Below, piece after piece: positions 48,205 through 61,220 of a stretch of 64,000 bases of DNA. The translations under genes and the position numbers were made by a program. The first letter of the stretch is position 1. Each line of letters opens with the position of its first letter. Source of the stretch: Sordaria brevicollis (Eukaryota; Ascomycota; Sordariomycetes; Sordariales; Sordariaceae); NCBI GenBank assembly GCA_033439795.1, contig JAUTDP010000012.1, forward strand, positions 372,001-436,000, read 5' to 3'. The notes under the pieces were generated by a model. That model was not told the origin of the DNA. It saw only the letters and a list, made by a program, of their open reading frames with translations, and ran no database searches.

Positions 48205-49393
48205 TTCAACCGATGCAACTTGACAACAAGGACACAATATCTACCAATCCGCATATCAACTATAGCCATTCTGTGGCCGATTACACCACTTCACTCCGTT
48301 AATGTCTAAGTTAGTTTGACTCGAATACCTGTTTCTGCCGCTTTTTCAGCGCGTGTTGAGCTGCCAATTCTGGAACCTGTTTCGCCGATACCCCATCCAG
48401 AGATGCCTGAATTAAGCGTTTGTTTCTCTCCTCTGCAACTTGTGGCCAGTTGGACCGACCCAAGATTATAAATCCAAGCGTTGTTTTACTGGATCTAAGC
48501 GTCGTTTTAGACTTGGGGGTATCTCTCTGCTCGTTACATATTGGGAAAGCATTGAACGCGAGGGCGATGTACTAGACTTTTTGTTTGCGTCTTGAGCACA
48601 ACCAGTCAGGCACTATTCACGACAAATACTCAGCAATCAGTTATAACCAACTTCCTCACCATCAGAACCACTTACTCTCTCGCCTTTGCGACCTGAGCAC
48701 GACGACCTGCGCACAGCCCAGACTTTGACATTTCTGTCCTCCTTCGTACTGTCATCTGCGCTGCGGAGGAAATCGAACAAAAGTGTCCAACGAAGCAAGC
48801 TGGGCTACCACACATACAAACCACCTATACCACTACCATGTCGAATATCCGGAGGATACGCTAAGGGGAGGAGGGAGAGCACACGATATACAAAAAATTC
48901 ACGAATTCACGAAATTGGATGACCTATTTTCTTTTCTGCTTATTTCTACACCCCTTGTCTACTCAAAAAAGATCTATGGTAGTGTGGGGAAATACTTCTT
49001 TTTTCTTCAATGGGTGACGAGGGTTCTTACCTTTTTTATCCATCTAGGATTGAACATATAAAGTGTAAATTGAATGTGAAAGTTGTACCTACCGTCTCCT
49101 GCCTGCCTACATACGTATTGTTTTCGTGCCAGCTGATTGTGTTTCGACGTTTCTCATGAGGCTTCGTATTTTTTTCGAATTTTTGCAACGGATGATTGAG
49201 TTGGACTGCACGTTACAATGCTTGACCCAGGCGAATCCTTCCCAAAGGGAGATCTTCAAATTTCCATACATGTAGGTAGGTAGCATGATGGAACCCACAT
49301 ACGCGAGCGAGCGAGCGAGCGAGCAATGTGTTCCCGAAAGTTACACACGCTCCTTCTCTTCGGGATCGATAGTGAGTGCTCTGCGTAAAGATA

Positions 49394-49630
49394 GGTTATC
49401 ACATATATAGAAGGTATAGACACTGTAGAACCAACTCACCGGGTCCGGCATTGATCAGGTACAGTCAATCTGGGGAAAGCCGATCACGGCGAAAGGCTTA
49501 CCACATATATACACCATTAGATCATATCTCTGTAGACACTGTAGAACCACCTCGCCGGGTCGGGCGTTGATCATGGACAGTCAAGCCAGACAGTCAAGTC
49601 AGTCTGGGGAAAGGCCGATCACGGCGGGAG
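49394..49630. repeat. Degenerate direct repeat, two copies of about 100-130 bp
   Basis: Both copies contain CACATATATA, AGACACTGTAGAACCA, CACCGGGTC or CGCCGGGTC, TTGATCA, ACAGTCAA, TCTGGGGAAAG and CCGATCACGGCG in the same order. Copy 1 is about 49402-49491 and copy 2 about 49503-49628. Copy 2 has a small extra duplication (CAGTCAAGCCAGACAGTCAAG). Partial echoes (GTGTAGAACCGGCGAAC) appear near 50160. It is not strongly RIP-mutated, as expected for a repeat below the length RIP detects. Confidence 0.75.
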
Positions 49631-49998
49631 ACGAGTTCGAGTTAGAGTCTATCAGGATCTAGACTCCCAACCTTACACTAATGTGAGATCTATGTATAGA
49701 GTAAGCTACCGAGACTATGCAGTGTACGCGCCCGATACAATAGTAGTCTGCGGGGACCGGTACTCTCGGGACGTTGCGGGACTTTGAAGGTGGAAAATTG
49801 GGCCGTCTGTCACGTTAAGGTTATTTTAGTCTGGTATAGACTACTGTACCGAATCCGAGTTCGAGTGGAACTAAATCAATCAATCACATTTTCCGACCAG
49901 CAAAATCCTAGAGAAAAGGGAGAGTGAAAAGGAGATTGAATAGAACGTAGAACATCGAAAGTGTCAGTCATAGTTGAGTAGAACCAGGCTTCATCATA

Positions 49999-50025
49999 TA
50001 ACTGACTGACTGACTGACTGACTGT
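49999..50025. repeat. ACTG/CTGA tetranucleotide microsatellite
   Basis: About six copies of ACTG at 50001-50024. A similar GCGA run lies at about 49304-49324. Confidence 0.9.
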
Positions 50026-51603
50026 CAAACTACATCTCGTTTCACTTGCCGACAACATCTACCGTCGTTAATGAAGTCCAGCTTGGCTTTTCTCACGTTG
50101 GCTCTGGGGAAAACCTTGGCTGTTGAGGCTCCTAACTCAACCGTTGTACACGTATGCAGTGTAGAACCGGCGAACCGCGGCACCATTTCCGAGCTGAACC
50201 TTTAAAGCCGTTCAACTGCCTCTAGCAGCGGAATAGGCCGGACTTTGGGGGCGGACTTGGGCTTAGTGGCGTGCCAGGCGTGCATAGAAGACCTGTCAGC
50301 CGTTTACTTGTCCCGTCTCCAACCGTCGTCCCGTTTGCTTGATTCCGCCTCATCCAGGAGAACCAAGAAAGCCAAGTCATTGGCGAGGTGTACATACATA
50401 CGAAGTTGGGGGGGCAAGTTTTGGAGAAAAAGGCTTGGGGATGTCGGGAGTTGAAATGGGTTTCGGTAATGGATATCCGAGCTACGGTGTACATCTAACA
50501 ACGATGTTGTTGTTTTTGAGTTTTGCCCGACAGGTAGGTATGCGGTTACGGTTGCGACAGTCTTTCCAAGAAACGTCGTGTGTCCGTGTTACATCCCGTT
50601 TTTTGATCTTCCGATAATATTTTCGAGATTCGATGGTGTACAGTACTCCGTAGCATCATACGCAGTTGGAGATATGAATCGAGATTACCTTGCCTCGTGC
50701 TCTTTACCAAAGCTGGAGTCTCGCACATGGTCGATGGCGGCCGTTGGCGGTGGTGAGGCAGCAAGTACTTAATCGGTATCGATGTGCAGAATGGTTTCAT
50801 CGCCGATCTGGAGGAGACTGCAGTCAGATAATGAAAGAAAGCCGCCATTAAAGTTCTAACATCGGAGTGTCCGCCCATCATACAATGGAAATTTTCTTCT
50901 TCTTTTCTGTCACTTTCCCAATTACCTTCTTATTCCAGTACCTGTAGATCCTCGCCGTCGTCAACAATTTCACGATCCCCAGAAAGGGGCAGCACATCGC
51001 AACACAGAGGAGGTTGGCATAAACTCAACTCCCTGTCAAATGTAAACTCCGTATTTCGGAGCCCATCACCGCCGTAACATGGAGTCTGGTCAACCACGAA
51101 GTCGACAAAAAGCTCGCGCTAGAACCAACAGGGAAAAGGCCAGCCGTCCATCATTTTGTTCTTCTCCATATTTTCCCCGCAAAATCACACAGCAGGGTTG
51201 TAGCGCCAACCTCGGGCTTGGCGCGGGGTATGGTAAGGGGCACACTCTCTGGCCCAGTGGCCACGCACCGTTGGTTCGTTCTTGGCTTTTGGGGGTTGAT
51301 GATGACAGCTTCTTGGCTGGACTGGCTGGACAAAGGTGTGGGAGGCGTGGGTGATGACATCCGGAGGTGTTGTTGGATTCGCCTCATTTCGAGAATTTGA
51401 GTTTCTGGAGTGAGAAGACGGAGTTGAGAACAGTCAAGATATTGGATGAAGTGATGACAGTCAGAACTCTTTATGACTCCAGCAACGTAGTATTCACTCA
51501 CCGATATCCGGAGACCGTCATTAAGGTGAACCATGTTCGAGACCGACATCGGTTCTCACCTTCCATGTCGTTTGTCCAGTCCCGGTGAAACATCACGAAG
51601 GAA

Positions 51604-51626
51604 AATGCCAATCAACAATTGGCATT
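51604..51626. repeat. Short perfect hairpin
   Basis: AATGCCAAT (51604-51612) and ATTGGCATT (51618-51626) are complementary with a 5-base loop. It shares the ATGCCAA core with the hairpin at 40045-40080. Confidence 0.6.
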
Positions 51627-51886
51627 ATCACGGAGTTTTGTGACTCGAAGTGCTCTTTCTCCACACGTATCTCCACTGTCCAAGCTCCAGCTCTCACACC
51701 GGGCCTTTCCCCGTTCTCCATCCATGCCGCCGTCGTCGTCGTTGGGGCCCGGCCATCTTCTTTAAGACTTCTCCACCGCTTTCTCCGCTGCCCAAAACCT
51801 AAACACGACACACTCTTTGCATCGCCGACTCCATTGCAATGACAAACACAATGGAAAAATGCAAATTCTTTTCTGTCAACAAATCC

Positions 51887-52111
51887 ATCTCTTTAACCGG
51901 TTTTCCCGCCACTTTTGTCCCTGCAGGGGTCTTGAGCCAATCAGATGCTGTAAACACCCAAATGTAACCTCATAGCGACTTTCAGCTACTCTGTGGATAT
52001 CTCAATAAGGCGCTGTAAACGACTAACGCAGAGGGTAGCTGTTAAGGCTGACAGTTTCCAAAAGTTTTTGTGGGCCGGGAAAAAAATGGCGGGAAAACCG
52101 GTTAAAGAGAT
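51887..52111. mobile_element. Small element with perfect 25-bp terminal inverted repeats
   Basis: Bases 51887-51911 (starting ATCTCTTTAACC) are the exact reverse complement of 52087-52111, enclosing about 175 bp with no reading frame. The likeness continues imperfectly inward (CTTTTGTCCC against TTTTTTCCC). Size and arms fit a MITE-type non-autonomous DNA transposon. No clear target-site duplication is seen in the flanks (AAATCC to the left, TACGGA to the right), so it may also be a stable stem-loop of other origin. Confidence 0.55.
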
Positions 52112-53671
52112 TACGGAAACGGTAGGGCAGGGAAATTCCCACAAGGGATTAACCTACCCTAAGAAAGTTTAGGCAGGAGATAGGAAAGCCAAGAATGCAT
52201 AGCACGAGTCAGTTTTTGCGATTTGACGTCGGCAGTCATTTCTTGTATAAGTGAGAAGAACACCAAAAGAAAAATCGAAGAAGGCGAATCGAACCGGTCC
52301 CGAGACAAAGGGAAGAGCAGAACACAAGACGGGATTTTACTTTGCGAAAACTTCTGTATAACCGAATAAGCCGACGACTGGCGACACGCGACACTCGACA
52401 GAGAGTGGGAAAAACGGGAGTGGCGTGACGCCTACCGTTCGTTCTTGGTGTCTTGGTTTCACAGCCAAGAAGATTCGAAGATGAAAAGAAGAAACTTGGA
52501 AACAAAGGGCGAAAGTTATGGTCTACGTACTCCCTGCCGTGTTCCTCCTCGTGGAAGCAAGCAAAACATGAAATGGAAGCGCTGGGGGAAAAAAATGGTT
52601 GCGTGCGTCTTCCTAAACTTCTCCTGTACGTCTTTACATCTGCTGTGCTACATGCGCACATGTGCAGAAAAACAAGGGATTCGACAGGAGGAAGAAACTG
52701 AGGAGAAGAACGCCTCGATGCTTACCGGACATAAGGGTATCGGGATGGGGGCGAATGGACGGCGATAGCATTCGAGAGGTGAGTGTTGGGAGTCCAACGT
52801 TCAGCTGAAAGAAGAGATCGGCCGCGGCTCTTCGAACACACACCTCTTCTTTTCCTGTGGTCCGGATCATTTCTAGTGGCTTTTCTTTGCATCGACTCGA
52901 TTGGGCTGGACCGACTATACAAAAGTTGCAGAGAGGCTGGAATTGGAGATGGTGATGGTGTGTGGTTGTTAGCTCCAGGGGCGGACAAGCTCGAGTGACA
53001 AGGTGACATGGTTAAAACAAAGAAGGTTTAAACCATCTCACCCCGCCTTTTTCATGTTGTTTCTCCAACCCCGTCCTCCGGGAACGCTCTACCGAAGACC
53101 GAGCTTGCCCTGGTTGGGAAAGTCGTCCGTGGCAGCGGCGAGCAGCGGTGGCCGGGACCCCTGTGTGAAGGATGCAACAATGACAACGGATTGGGAAAGA
53201 ACTGTGAGAGTTCCAAATGGTGGAGGCGACACCGACGATCCAGGTCACCACCGGCTCACCACCGGGTCACCACCGGTCCTTCAGACATCCAATGATACGC
53301 AGGCTATCGAGAGATCTATCTGGAGAAGAGTGTGACTCGAGCACAACAAGCATCCTTACTCAGAATGCAACCGTACCGCATGCACACACTCCCAGTCCAT
53401 GCTGCACTGCATTGCACCGACCCCGACCGACCGGCCTCCGCCGTGTCCGCCCGCACATACAGCACATTGCGTCTTTGGTAGACACAACGCCCGTCCCCTA
53501 CCCAACTATTTAAACCTGCAACCCCCGTTGCATGGCCGATCACCGTCCATTTTCCTCCCCTCCCTCTCCAGCTTCTTTATAACATCCGACACTTCTTCCC
53601 CCATCTCATCTTCACTCCTCTTCTAGGTGGATGCTGCTCGGAAACCAGAAGCTGTTGTAAGACAAGATATC

Positions 53672-55284
53672 ATGGCCGGAACCCAGGATCGTAAGTTTAT
53701 CTCACCTACCCTCACTTTCCCTCGCATAGATCATCATTCATGTACTAACACATAACAGTCTCCCTCGGGGAGAAGACCCAGCATGACCCATCCGCGTTCA
53801 GCAGCTCCGACAAGGCCGCCGAGGCCGGCCGCGTCTCCTACGAAGTTGGCTCCCCCACGACCTCCGTAGGAAGAGTAGGCCCTCTTACACCCCCCGAGGG
53901 CACCACCGAGTCCAAGATCGTGCGCAAGATCGACGCCCACATCATCCCCTTCATCATCGTCCTCTACCTCCTGGCCTTCCTGGACCGCGTCAACATAGGA
54001 AACGCCCGCGCCTTCGGTCTCGAGGAGGACTTGGGCTTGGAAAAGGTCGAATACAACACAGCTCTCACCATCTTCTTCGTGCCTTACATCATCCTCGAGA
54101 TTCCCGGTAACATTCTTATGAAGAAGTTTTCTCCGCGCGTCTGGTTGTCCGTCTGCTGCATCGGTTTCGGTTTGGTCTCCGTCTTCCAAGGTCTGGTCCA
54201 GAACTACGGCGGTCTGCTCGCCACCCGCTTCTTTTTGGGTGTCTTCGAGTGCTCCATGTTCCCCGGCTGCTTCTTCCTGCTGGCGTCCTGGTACAAGCGC
54301 GCCGATGCGCAAAAGCGATACTCGCTCTTCTTCTCCTCGACCTCTTTGGCTGGTGCCTTTGGCGGTCTCCTGGCCTCCGCTATAGGAAAGATGGATTACA
54401 TCCAGGGCTACCGCGGCTGGCGCTGGATTTTCATCGTGGAAGGATGCGTCACCGTCGTCGCCGGTCTTATCTTCTTCTTCACCTTCCCCGCCTTCCCCGA
54501 GCAAGCCCGCTTCCTCAAGCCCGCCGAGCGCGAATACGTCACCGCCATGCTGCAAGCCGACCACGGCCACTCGGCCGCCGAGCGCAAGATCACCCTCAAG
54601 GACGTCGGCAAAGCTTTGACTGACCACCGCATCTGGCTCGGCGGATTCATGTACCTCGGTCTCATCGTGCCCGCTTACTCCTACGCCTATTTCTCCCCCA
54701 CCATCATCAAGACCTACGGCTACGACTCCATCCAAACCCAGCTTCACTCCGTCCCGCCCTGGGCCGCCGCCTTCGGCTTCGCCATGCTCACCGCCGTCCT
54801 CTCCGACTGGCTCCGTCACCGCCTCATGTTCGCCATCTTGGGAATCGCCGTCGCAATCATCGGCTTCGCCATGCTAATGACGATCCACGACCCATCAAAG
54901 CTCAACGCCCAATACGCCGCCTTGTTCCTGGTCGCCATGGGCGCCTACTCCGCCATGCCCATCATCGTGTGCTGGTTCAACATGAACCTGGGCGGTCACC
55001 ACCGCAAGGCGATTGGTACCGCTTGGCAGATTGCGTTTGGCAATATTGGTGGTATCATTGCCACTTACAGCTTTGTGGCCAGCGACGAAAAGAATCATTA
55101 CCGCAACGGGTACTCGATTTGTGTGGCCTTTACGTGTTTGAGCGCGCTGAGCTGTTTGTTGTATGCGTTCAGTGTGGTGAGGGAGAATAAGAAGAGAGCT
55201 CAAATGCAGGGCGATGGCGGGTTGACGGAGGAGGAGAAGGCGGATTTGGGAGATTTGAATCCGGAGTTTAGGTATATGCTTTGA
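53672..55284 (+). CDS. MFS permease, anion:cation symporter (Dal5/Tna1-like) family
   Basis: Predicted plasma-membrane transporter of the fungal ACS family, whose members take up organic anions such as nicotinate, allantoate, pantothenate or biotin precursors; the substrate here is unknown. Exon 1 is 19 nt (53672-53690), followed by a 68-nt intron (GTAAGT, TACTAAC, AACAG) and exon 2 (53759-55284), giving 514 residues. After a polar N-terminus comes KIDAHIIPFIIVLYLLAFLDRVNIGNAR, the family's first transmembrane segment and loop. A typical G-rich run (RFFLGVFECSMFPGCFFLLA) and WRWIFIVEG follow. Twelve hydrophobic segments can be counted, with a central loop near residues 260-290 and a polar C-terminus ending in LNPEFRYML. 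A frame of 361 codons on the opposite strand is a shadow. Confidence 0.92.
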
Positions 55285-56614
55285 TTTCTGGGATTGGGAT
55301 CAAGCATGAGGAGGGAGATGAAATAATGAGGGCTGGAATTATGGAATGAAATGATACCATGAGATGACCAGACTTCTTGCTGGTCATGATGACTTTGAGT
55401 TTGTTATGGGAGTATATACCACTGTGGATTATACATACACTTACTCGGGCTATGCACCTTGACTGAGGTCTAGCCTATTAAATGATCAATTTCAATGATA
55501 TACCCATTCAGACATCTTCCATTCTGCCTTCGGTGCCTCGACGCCTCGACGCCTCGATTCCTCGATGCTTCTTCCATGACTGCGCAAAGTGTCGATTACT
55601 CCTATAAGTGCACATGTTCATTAGTGCTCACATTTAACACCCCATGTAAATCCAATTACGGAACCATACTACGAAGGTTAGCAGAGACAGTCAGATCTCT
55701 CCACCTCTCCCCGGGGAATTCTTTACTCCCAAAATACGCCCCGTGATATCATCGTCTTACGTCTTTACCACCACCCCTCGCTGATTTACTATCCGATTCC
55801 GATTTCCGATGGCAGACTTTTGTCCCAAGGTTCCACTGTACCTGTGTATGTACTCTTATCGCCCCGTGCTCAGAACGTGACCAACCCGGGATCCCAGAGT
55901 AAGTAACCGGATAGGTGAACCGGAGTAGCCCACTGGCGGAGCTGCCCGCATGGTGACGGATGTGACAATGTTCAACCAAGTGTTCTGTCTGACGATGACT
56001 GACAAGCAGGCCCGTTATCCCGCTTCGTGAAACGTTGTGCAGGAGACTGTCACAAGATGTTCCAGAAACCTTTCCAAAATCCCCGATCAACGGTGAGACG
56101 GTTGCCGAGACTCCGAGGTGGTAGTAGTGGTAGCATAGCCACGAGGTTTGTTTGTGATTTGTGTTGAGTGGGACATGTCAACGTGGAAAAGCAAGGTGGA
56201 CACAAATCGGCATTGATTCCGTTTCTGTCATACTGGTTGAGAAATCAATCATGTTATGTGGTAAATATGGACAGTGTCATTCCAATGGACAGACAGTAAA
56301 GTGTAGTGTGTGTGATACACGCTCATTCTGCGTCCGAGAGACGAATATATGAATAGATGGTTTATAGATGTAGACTTTTCCCAAAATCCCAAACGGTGAC
56401 GTCAAATCGTTAGATGATAAAGATACAGTACTGATACTCCCGATGCTTTGTCAAATCAGTCTGGTGCTTATCCGCAAGTTCCCTGGGTATTCGAACAGTG
56501 TTAGGAAAGAAAAACCACGTGACGCCTGGGTGAAAGAACAACAAGCAGTGCAGTGTATGCTTAGTGGAAAATGCAACACGCCGCCCCAATCCCCAATGCT
56601 GGAAACGTTTTCGT
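55285..56614. other. Convergent intergenic spacer
   Basis: About 1.3 kb between convergent stops of the MFS and ornithine aminotransferase genes, expected to hold 3' ends. A small run of CCTCGACG units (55530-55560) is seen. No gene, RNA or large repeat is supported. Confidence 0.45.
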
Positions 56615-58087
56615 TTAGTGTCCCTCGGACTTCTTGACTGTTGGGAGTTCCTGTAGCGCCTCTCCGATGGTCTTAATGGCGCCTCTTAGCTCCTCCTCGG
56701 TGATGACTAGTGGAGGAGCGAAGCGGATGATGTTGCCGTGTGTGGGTTTCGCCTGGATCTCATAGTTAGCATTATTTCAGCAAAAGTAGGTATGCGACGG
56801 TACTCACAAGAACACCCTTCTCCTTCAACAGAATGCACAAATCCCAAGCTGTCCGCCCAGCAGCCTTCGACTCATCAATAACCACAGCGTTCAACAGTCC
56901 CTTTCCACGCACGAGCTGTACGATGGGAGACTTGAACGCCTCCACACCTTCCCGGAAGATCTTGCCAAGCCTTTCGGCGTTTTCTACCATACCCTCCTCC
57001 TCTACCAGCTCCAGGGCGCGCAGCGATACCGCACACCCCAATGGGTTACCGCCATATGTGGAACCATGCGTACCGGGCTCAACGACGAGCATGATCTCCT
57101 TGTCAGCCAGCACAGCGCTCACGGGGTACATGCCGCCTGAAATGGCCTTGCCCAGGGTGATGATGTCAGGCTTGATGTTGGCCCATTGGGAGCAGAGCAT
57201 GCGACCCGTGCGGGCAATGCCGGTCTGGATCTCGTCGCAGATGAAGAGGACGTTGTGCTTCTTACAGAGCGCCGAAACCTTCTGGAGGTAGTCATCGTCG
57301 GGAACAACCACGCCGGCCTCGCCCTGGATGGGCTCCACGATGAAGGCAGCGGTCTCCTTTCCGTGCGCTTCCAAGACCTCTTCTAGATCGGCGATGTTGT
57401 TATAGCGGATAACCTTGCCGGTCGAGGGAGAAACGGCGCCAATGTTGGGTACGTAGGGACCGTAGTTGTCGCGCGACTCGGGATCGACAGAGAGGGAGAT
57501 GGCCGTCATCTGTAGCAGATAAAGTTAGAAAACTAATCGCAGAAACTTGACTTGAAAATATGACTTACCGTCCGGCCATGAAAGTTGTCAGAAGCGCTGA
57601 ACACCAGGGCCTTGTCATGTGGCACGCCCTTGACCTTGTACGCCCACTTTCTTGCAATCTTGATGGCTGTTTCAACCGCCTCGGCGCCAGTGTTCATGGG
57701 CAACACCATGTCGTAACCAAAGACGGAGCGGACCTTTGCGGCCCAGACTGGGAAGACATCGTTGTGGAAGGCGCGGGAGCTCAGGGTTAGGCGCGAAGCC
57801 TGCTCTGTGAGGGCCTTGACGAGCTCTGGGTGGCAGTGACCTTGGTTCACGGCGCTGTAGGCAGAGAGAAAGTCAAGGTAGTGCTTGCCCTCGGGATCCC
57901 ACACATGAACACCCTGAGCCTTGGCAAAGACTACGGGAAGCGGATGGTAGTTGTGGGCGGCATATTCGTTCTCGGCGGCGATGGCAACGTTGGTCGCGGC
58001 AGCGTGGTACTTGTCAGAACCGGTAATGAGATGGTCGAGCGAGAGGGTAGAACCGGCGTTCGAGGGTGTATCAGCGTGAGGCGCCAT
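56615..58087 (-). CDS. ota: Ornithine aminotransferase
   Basis: PLP-dependent enzyme converting ornithine and 2-oxoglutarate to glutamate-5-semialdehyde and glutamate, the second step of arginine catabolism. Exons are 58087-57569, 57509-56808 and 56752-56615, all phase 0, giving 452 residues. Introns start GTAAGT and GTGAGT, with CTAAC-type branches. Class III aminotransferase motifs are clear: [12 protein letters not shown] (PLP phosphate site), [31 protein letters not shown] with the PLP-ring Asp, and the Schiff-base lysine Lys294 in [10 protein letters not shown]. The C-terminus ends [13 protein letters not shown]. No mitochondrial presequence is obvious, in keeping with cytosolic fungal enzymes. 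GPI10 is divergent from it. Confidence 0.96.
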
Positions 58088-59143
58088 GTTGGTCTATAGA
58101 GGTAGAGGTAGCTGTAGGATGTTTTGTTGAAGGGATATCAGATGAAAGAGGACTCGGGATCAAAGAGTCAACAAGAGAGAATTGGAGTATCTGAACAGTA
58201 TGTATAGGTCCAATTGGAACTGAGAAGATGGTGATAGAAGATCAAGATTCTAAGAAGAGAAACTTGGAAGAATTGGAGAAGTAGAAAGCTTCAACTCGAA
58301 GCCGGGAAGGAGCAGACAAAGGAGCCTTTTGAGGCAAGAAGTCGAATCCAAGATCCAAGCAGGAACCTTGCTTGTGGTAGTACTTGTCTTGTAATGCAAA
58401 CGCGGACAATGGGTAACGGTAACACACTTCGGACAGTTTACCGCCATTCACTGCACTCCATTGCTTCTCCGAGACATCAAGACACGATCGCTTAGAGGTG
58501 GGCGTGGGTAGGATGCGGGCATGCACTAGACCCCTAAGTGATAAACGTCCGGCATCACCGCTTTTGCCATCAGATCAAAGACATGGAAGGTGCAGACCAT
58601 GACATCCGCCAATCCTCCACGTGGACAGCTGCCATGTAGACCATGCCGAAGGAAGCCGCCCTCTCACATTTCTGAGTTGAGTTTACATTCTTGTAGTTTT
58701 TGAAGAATTCCTACTGCAAGAGAACACTTCAACTTGTTCTATATGACTCTAATGACTAACAACAACACAACTGCCGTTTCCACTTCCCCTAAAAGGAGAC
58801 CCTCAATGACGGAAGAGCAGCTCCAGTCCGCAAGGTTCCCCCCGCCATTATCGGCGCTGTCACGGAGGGGCTCCGATAAACTCGACGCTAACCAATCATG
58901 GCCCCGCTGATTACCGTGCTGCGTGATAGGGCTGGTAGCTCTTGGACCTTAACAACCTCAAGCGCGGGGGCTGTCAGGACATTCGTCAGCTGCCAAGCAT
59001 TCAACTCAACAGCTGCCAGAATGAGGACCTCTACGGCCCCTGGAACATGCCTTAACAATTTACACAGTTGACAGACGTACCTTGTCGACCACCTCGACAT
59101 CACCACTACAAGGGCATCAAGCCCAACACTTCAAGACTAAAAT
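58088..59143. promoter_or_regulatory. Shared divergent promoter region of ota and GPI10
   Basis: About 1.06 kb between two divergent start codons, so it holds both promoters and leaders. The ota side is A/G-rich. The middle (58790-58990) is more GC-rich, with CCCCGCCATTATCGG-like parts. No specific arginine-control site can be recognised. Confidence 0.45.
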
Positions 59144-61220
59144 ATGGCTGATAGCCCGGCCATCTCCAAGCCCACCGAGGCTGAGAGAGAAAAGATCAAA
59201 GATGTCAAGACACCACCATCCACTACGGTGCCCCCATTAACAAAACCTCACCGGCACGTTGTCTCTGCCCAGGTCCAAGATGTCCTCACCTTGCTCCTCG
59301 TCTTTCGCTTCCTCAATGCCATCATTCTCCGCACTTTCTTTCAGCCGGACGAATACTTCCAGGCTCTCGAGCCAGCATGGAACATGGCTTTTGGAGACAA
59401 GAGTGGTGCTTGGTTGACCTGGGAATGGCAATATCAGCTTCGCTCTTCTCTTCATCCTGCCATCTTTGGGGTGGCTTACAAGGCTGCACATTGGATCCTA
59501 TCCGCCATCTTTCCTCCAGCTTTGGAGACGGCTGCTCTCGAAATCTTGCCCAAAATCATCCAGTCGGTCTTTGCTGCGTTGGGTGACTTTTATACTTGGC
59601 GGTTGGCTACATCCATCTTTGGTGATGAGAGCAATGTTCCTTGGACCGCTGTAAGTGACCAGTCAACGTCTATTACCCTCTCAAACAACAGCCATTAACT
59701 TTCAACTTTAGCTGTGGATGACGGTCCTCAACCCATGGCAATGGTACTGCTCCACGAGGACTTTCTCCAACTCATTGGAAACCACCCTGACCATTGCGGC
59801 CCTCTACTACTGGCCATGGGATCTTCTTCAAGATGCCAAGTCCAACAAACAGGCCAAGGGCAACGTTAACAGCCTCCGGATTTCACTCATTCTTGCCGCT
59901 GTTGCCGTCCTCCTCCGTCCAACCAACCTGCTCATCTGGCTTGGAGTCCTCACTCTCGCCGTCACCCGTCTGACACTTGACGGCCATTCTCCCATCAAGC
60001 CATCCACAATTACTGTCCTAGCCAGAGAAATCATCATCTGCGGCAGCGCCGTCCTCGCCGTTTCTCTCGTGTCAGACCGTCTCTACTTTGGCTTCTGGAC
60101 CTTCCCTCCTTACAAATGGCTCTACTTCAACATCTCCCAATCCCTCGCCGTTTTCTACGGTCACATGCCATGGCACTACTATCTGTCTCAAGGAATTCCC
60201 CTGCTGACAACCACCTTCCTCCCCTTTGCTCTTGTCGGCTTATACAAGGCAACTTCCTCATCCAAGACACTCACGGTGTTGCAATCTAACATTCTCAAGA
60301 CGCTTTCCTTCGCCGTCTTGTCCATGGTCGCCACTCTGTCTGTGATTTCTCACAAGGAAGTCCGCTTCATTTACCCTCTGCTGCCTATCCTCCACATTTT
60401 GGCGGCGCCGTACGTGTTTAAGTTCTTTACCGTCCCAGCGGCCGCACCCCCTACTACCACTACCACTACCGCTACCACCGCCACCACAGCAGCAACCACC
60501 GACCCCGTAACCCTCCGGCACAAAATCTCCCTCGCCAACCTCCTCTCCCTCAACCTCCTCCTAGCCATTTACCTCTCCCTCTTCCACCAACCCGCCGCCA
60601 TCTCCGTCGTTTCTTTCCTCCGGACCGAGTTTGAGCGTATCCACCCTAACTCCTTATCTTTGGACTCTTTCCCCTCCGACCAAGGTCACCCCCAGAAAAA
60701 AGAGCTGTTCGCTTTGTTCTTGACCCCCTGCCACTCAACCCCCTGGCGCTCTCACTTGGCTTACCCTGCCTTACGGGCACGAGCATTGACGTGTGAACCA
60801 CCTTTGTATACGGCGCCGGGGAGTAGGGAGCGGGAAGAGTATAAAGATGAGGCGGATAGGTTTTATCTCCCTTCTTCTTCTTCTTCTGATGGGGAGGGAG
60901 GGTATGGGGTGGAGTTTCTGAGGGATGAGATGTGGGGTGGTGGTCTTACTAGCGGTGGTGGTGGCTACGACAGTGGTGGAAAGGGAGGGGGGGAGGAGAT
61001 TCCGAGGTATATAGTTGGTTTTGAGGGGGTTGAGGATGTCCTGAGAAATTTTTTTGAGGGGGATGAAAAGGGAAGGCAGATGGGGGTGCAGTTGAAGAAG
61101 GTGTGGGAGGGGTGGAACGGGGCGTTTAATGAGGATTGGAGGCGGAGTGGGAAGTTGGTGGTTTGGGATACGGGGGTTTATGAGACGGTTGAGAGGGAGG
61201 AGAGGAGGTATTTTCAGTGA
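59144..61220 (+). CDS. GPI10: GPI mannosyltransferase 3 (Gpi10/PIG-B, GT22 family)
   Basis: ER membrane enzyme that adds the third mannose to the glycosylphosphatidylinositol anchor precursor. Exons 59144-59650 and 59712-61220 are joined by a 61-nt intron (GTAAGT..CTTTAG), phase 0, giving 671 residues. The GT22 signature is present as RTFFQPDEYFQALEPAW, with the Asp-Glu pair in the first lumenal loop, then WLTWEWQYQLRSSLHP. Multiple hydrophobic segments follow to about residue 480, including SHKEVRFIYPLLPILH. The Gpi10-type C-terminal region CHSTPWRSHL, LTCEPPLY and EADRFYLP separates it from ALG9, ALG12 and SMP3 relatives. A Thr/Ala run (near residue 425) and a Gly-rich insert (near 590-610) are low-complexity. 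Confidence 0.92.

Larger units (their letters stand above)
48205..53671. other. Long intergenic region with repeats
   Basis: About 5.5 kb between two + strand genes with no supported gene. The left part holds the RhoGAP 3' end and the right part (about 53400-53671) a C-rich leader and promoter of the MFS gene. In between are GCGA and ACTG microsatellites (about 49304-49324 and 50001-50024), direct repeats (49394-49630), a terminal-inverted-repeat element (51887-52111) and a small hairpin. All open frames seen are short and lack domains. Confidence 0.45.

Noticed and set aside
53734..54819. 361-codon frame antisense to the MFS permease gene
   Set aside because: Shadow of a GC-rich coding frame; Gly/Glu/Asp-rich with no domain, whereas the + strand frame has clear MFS motifs and an intron.
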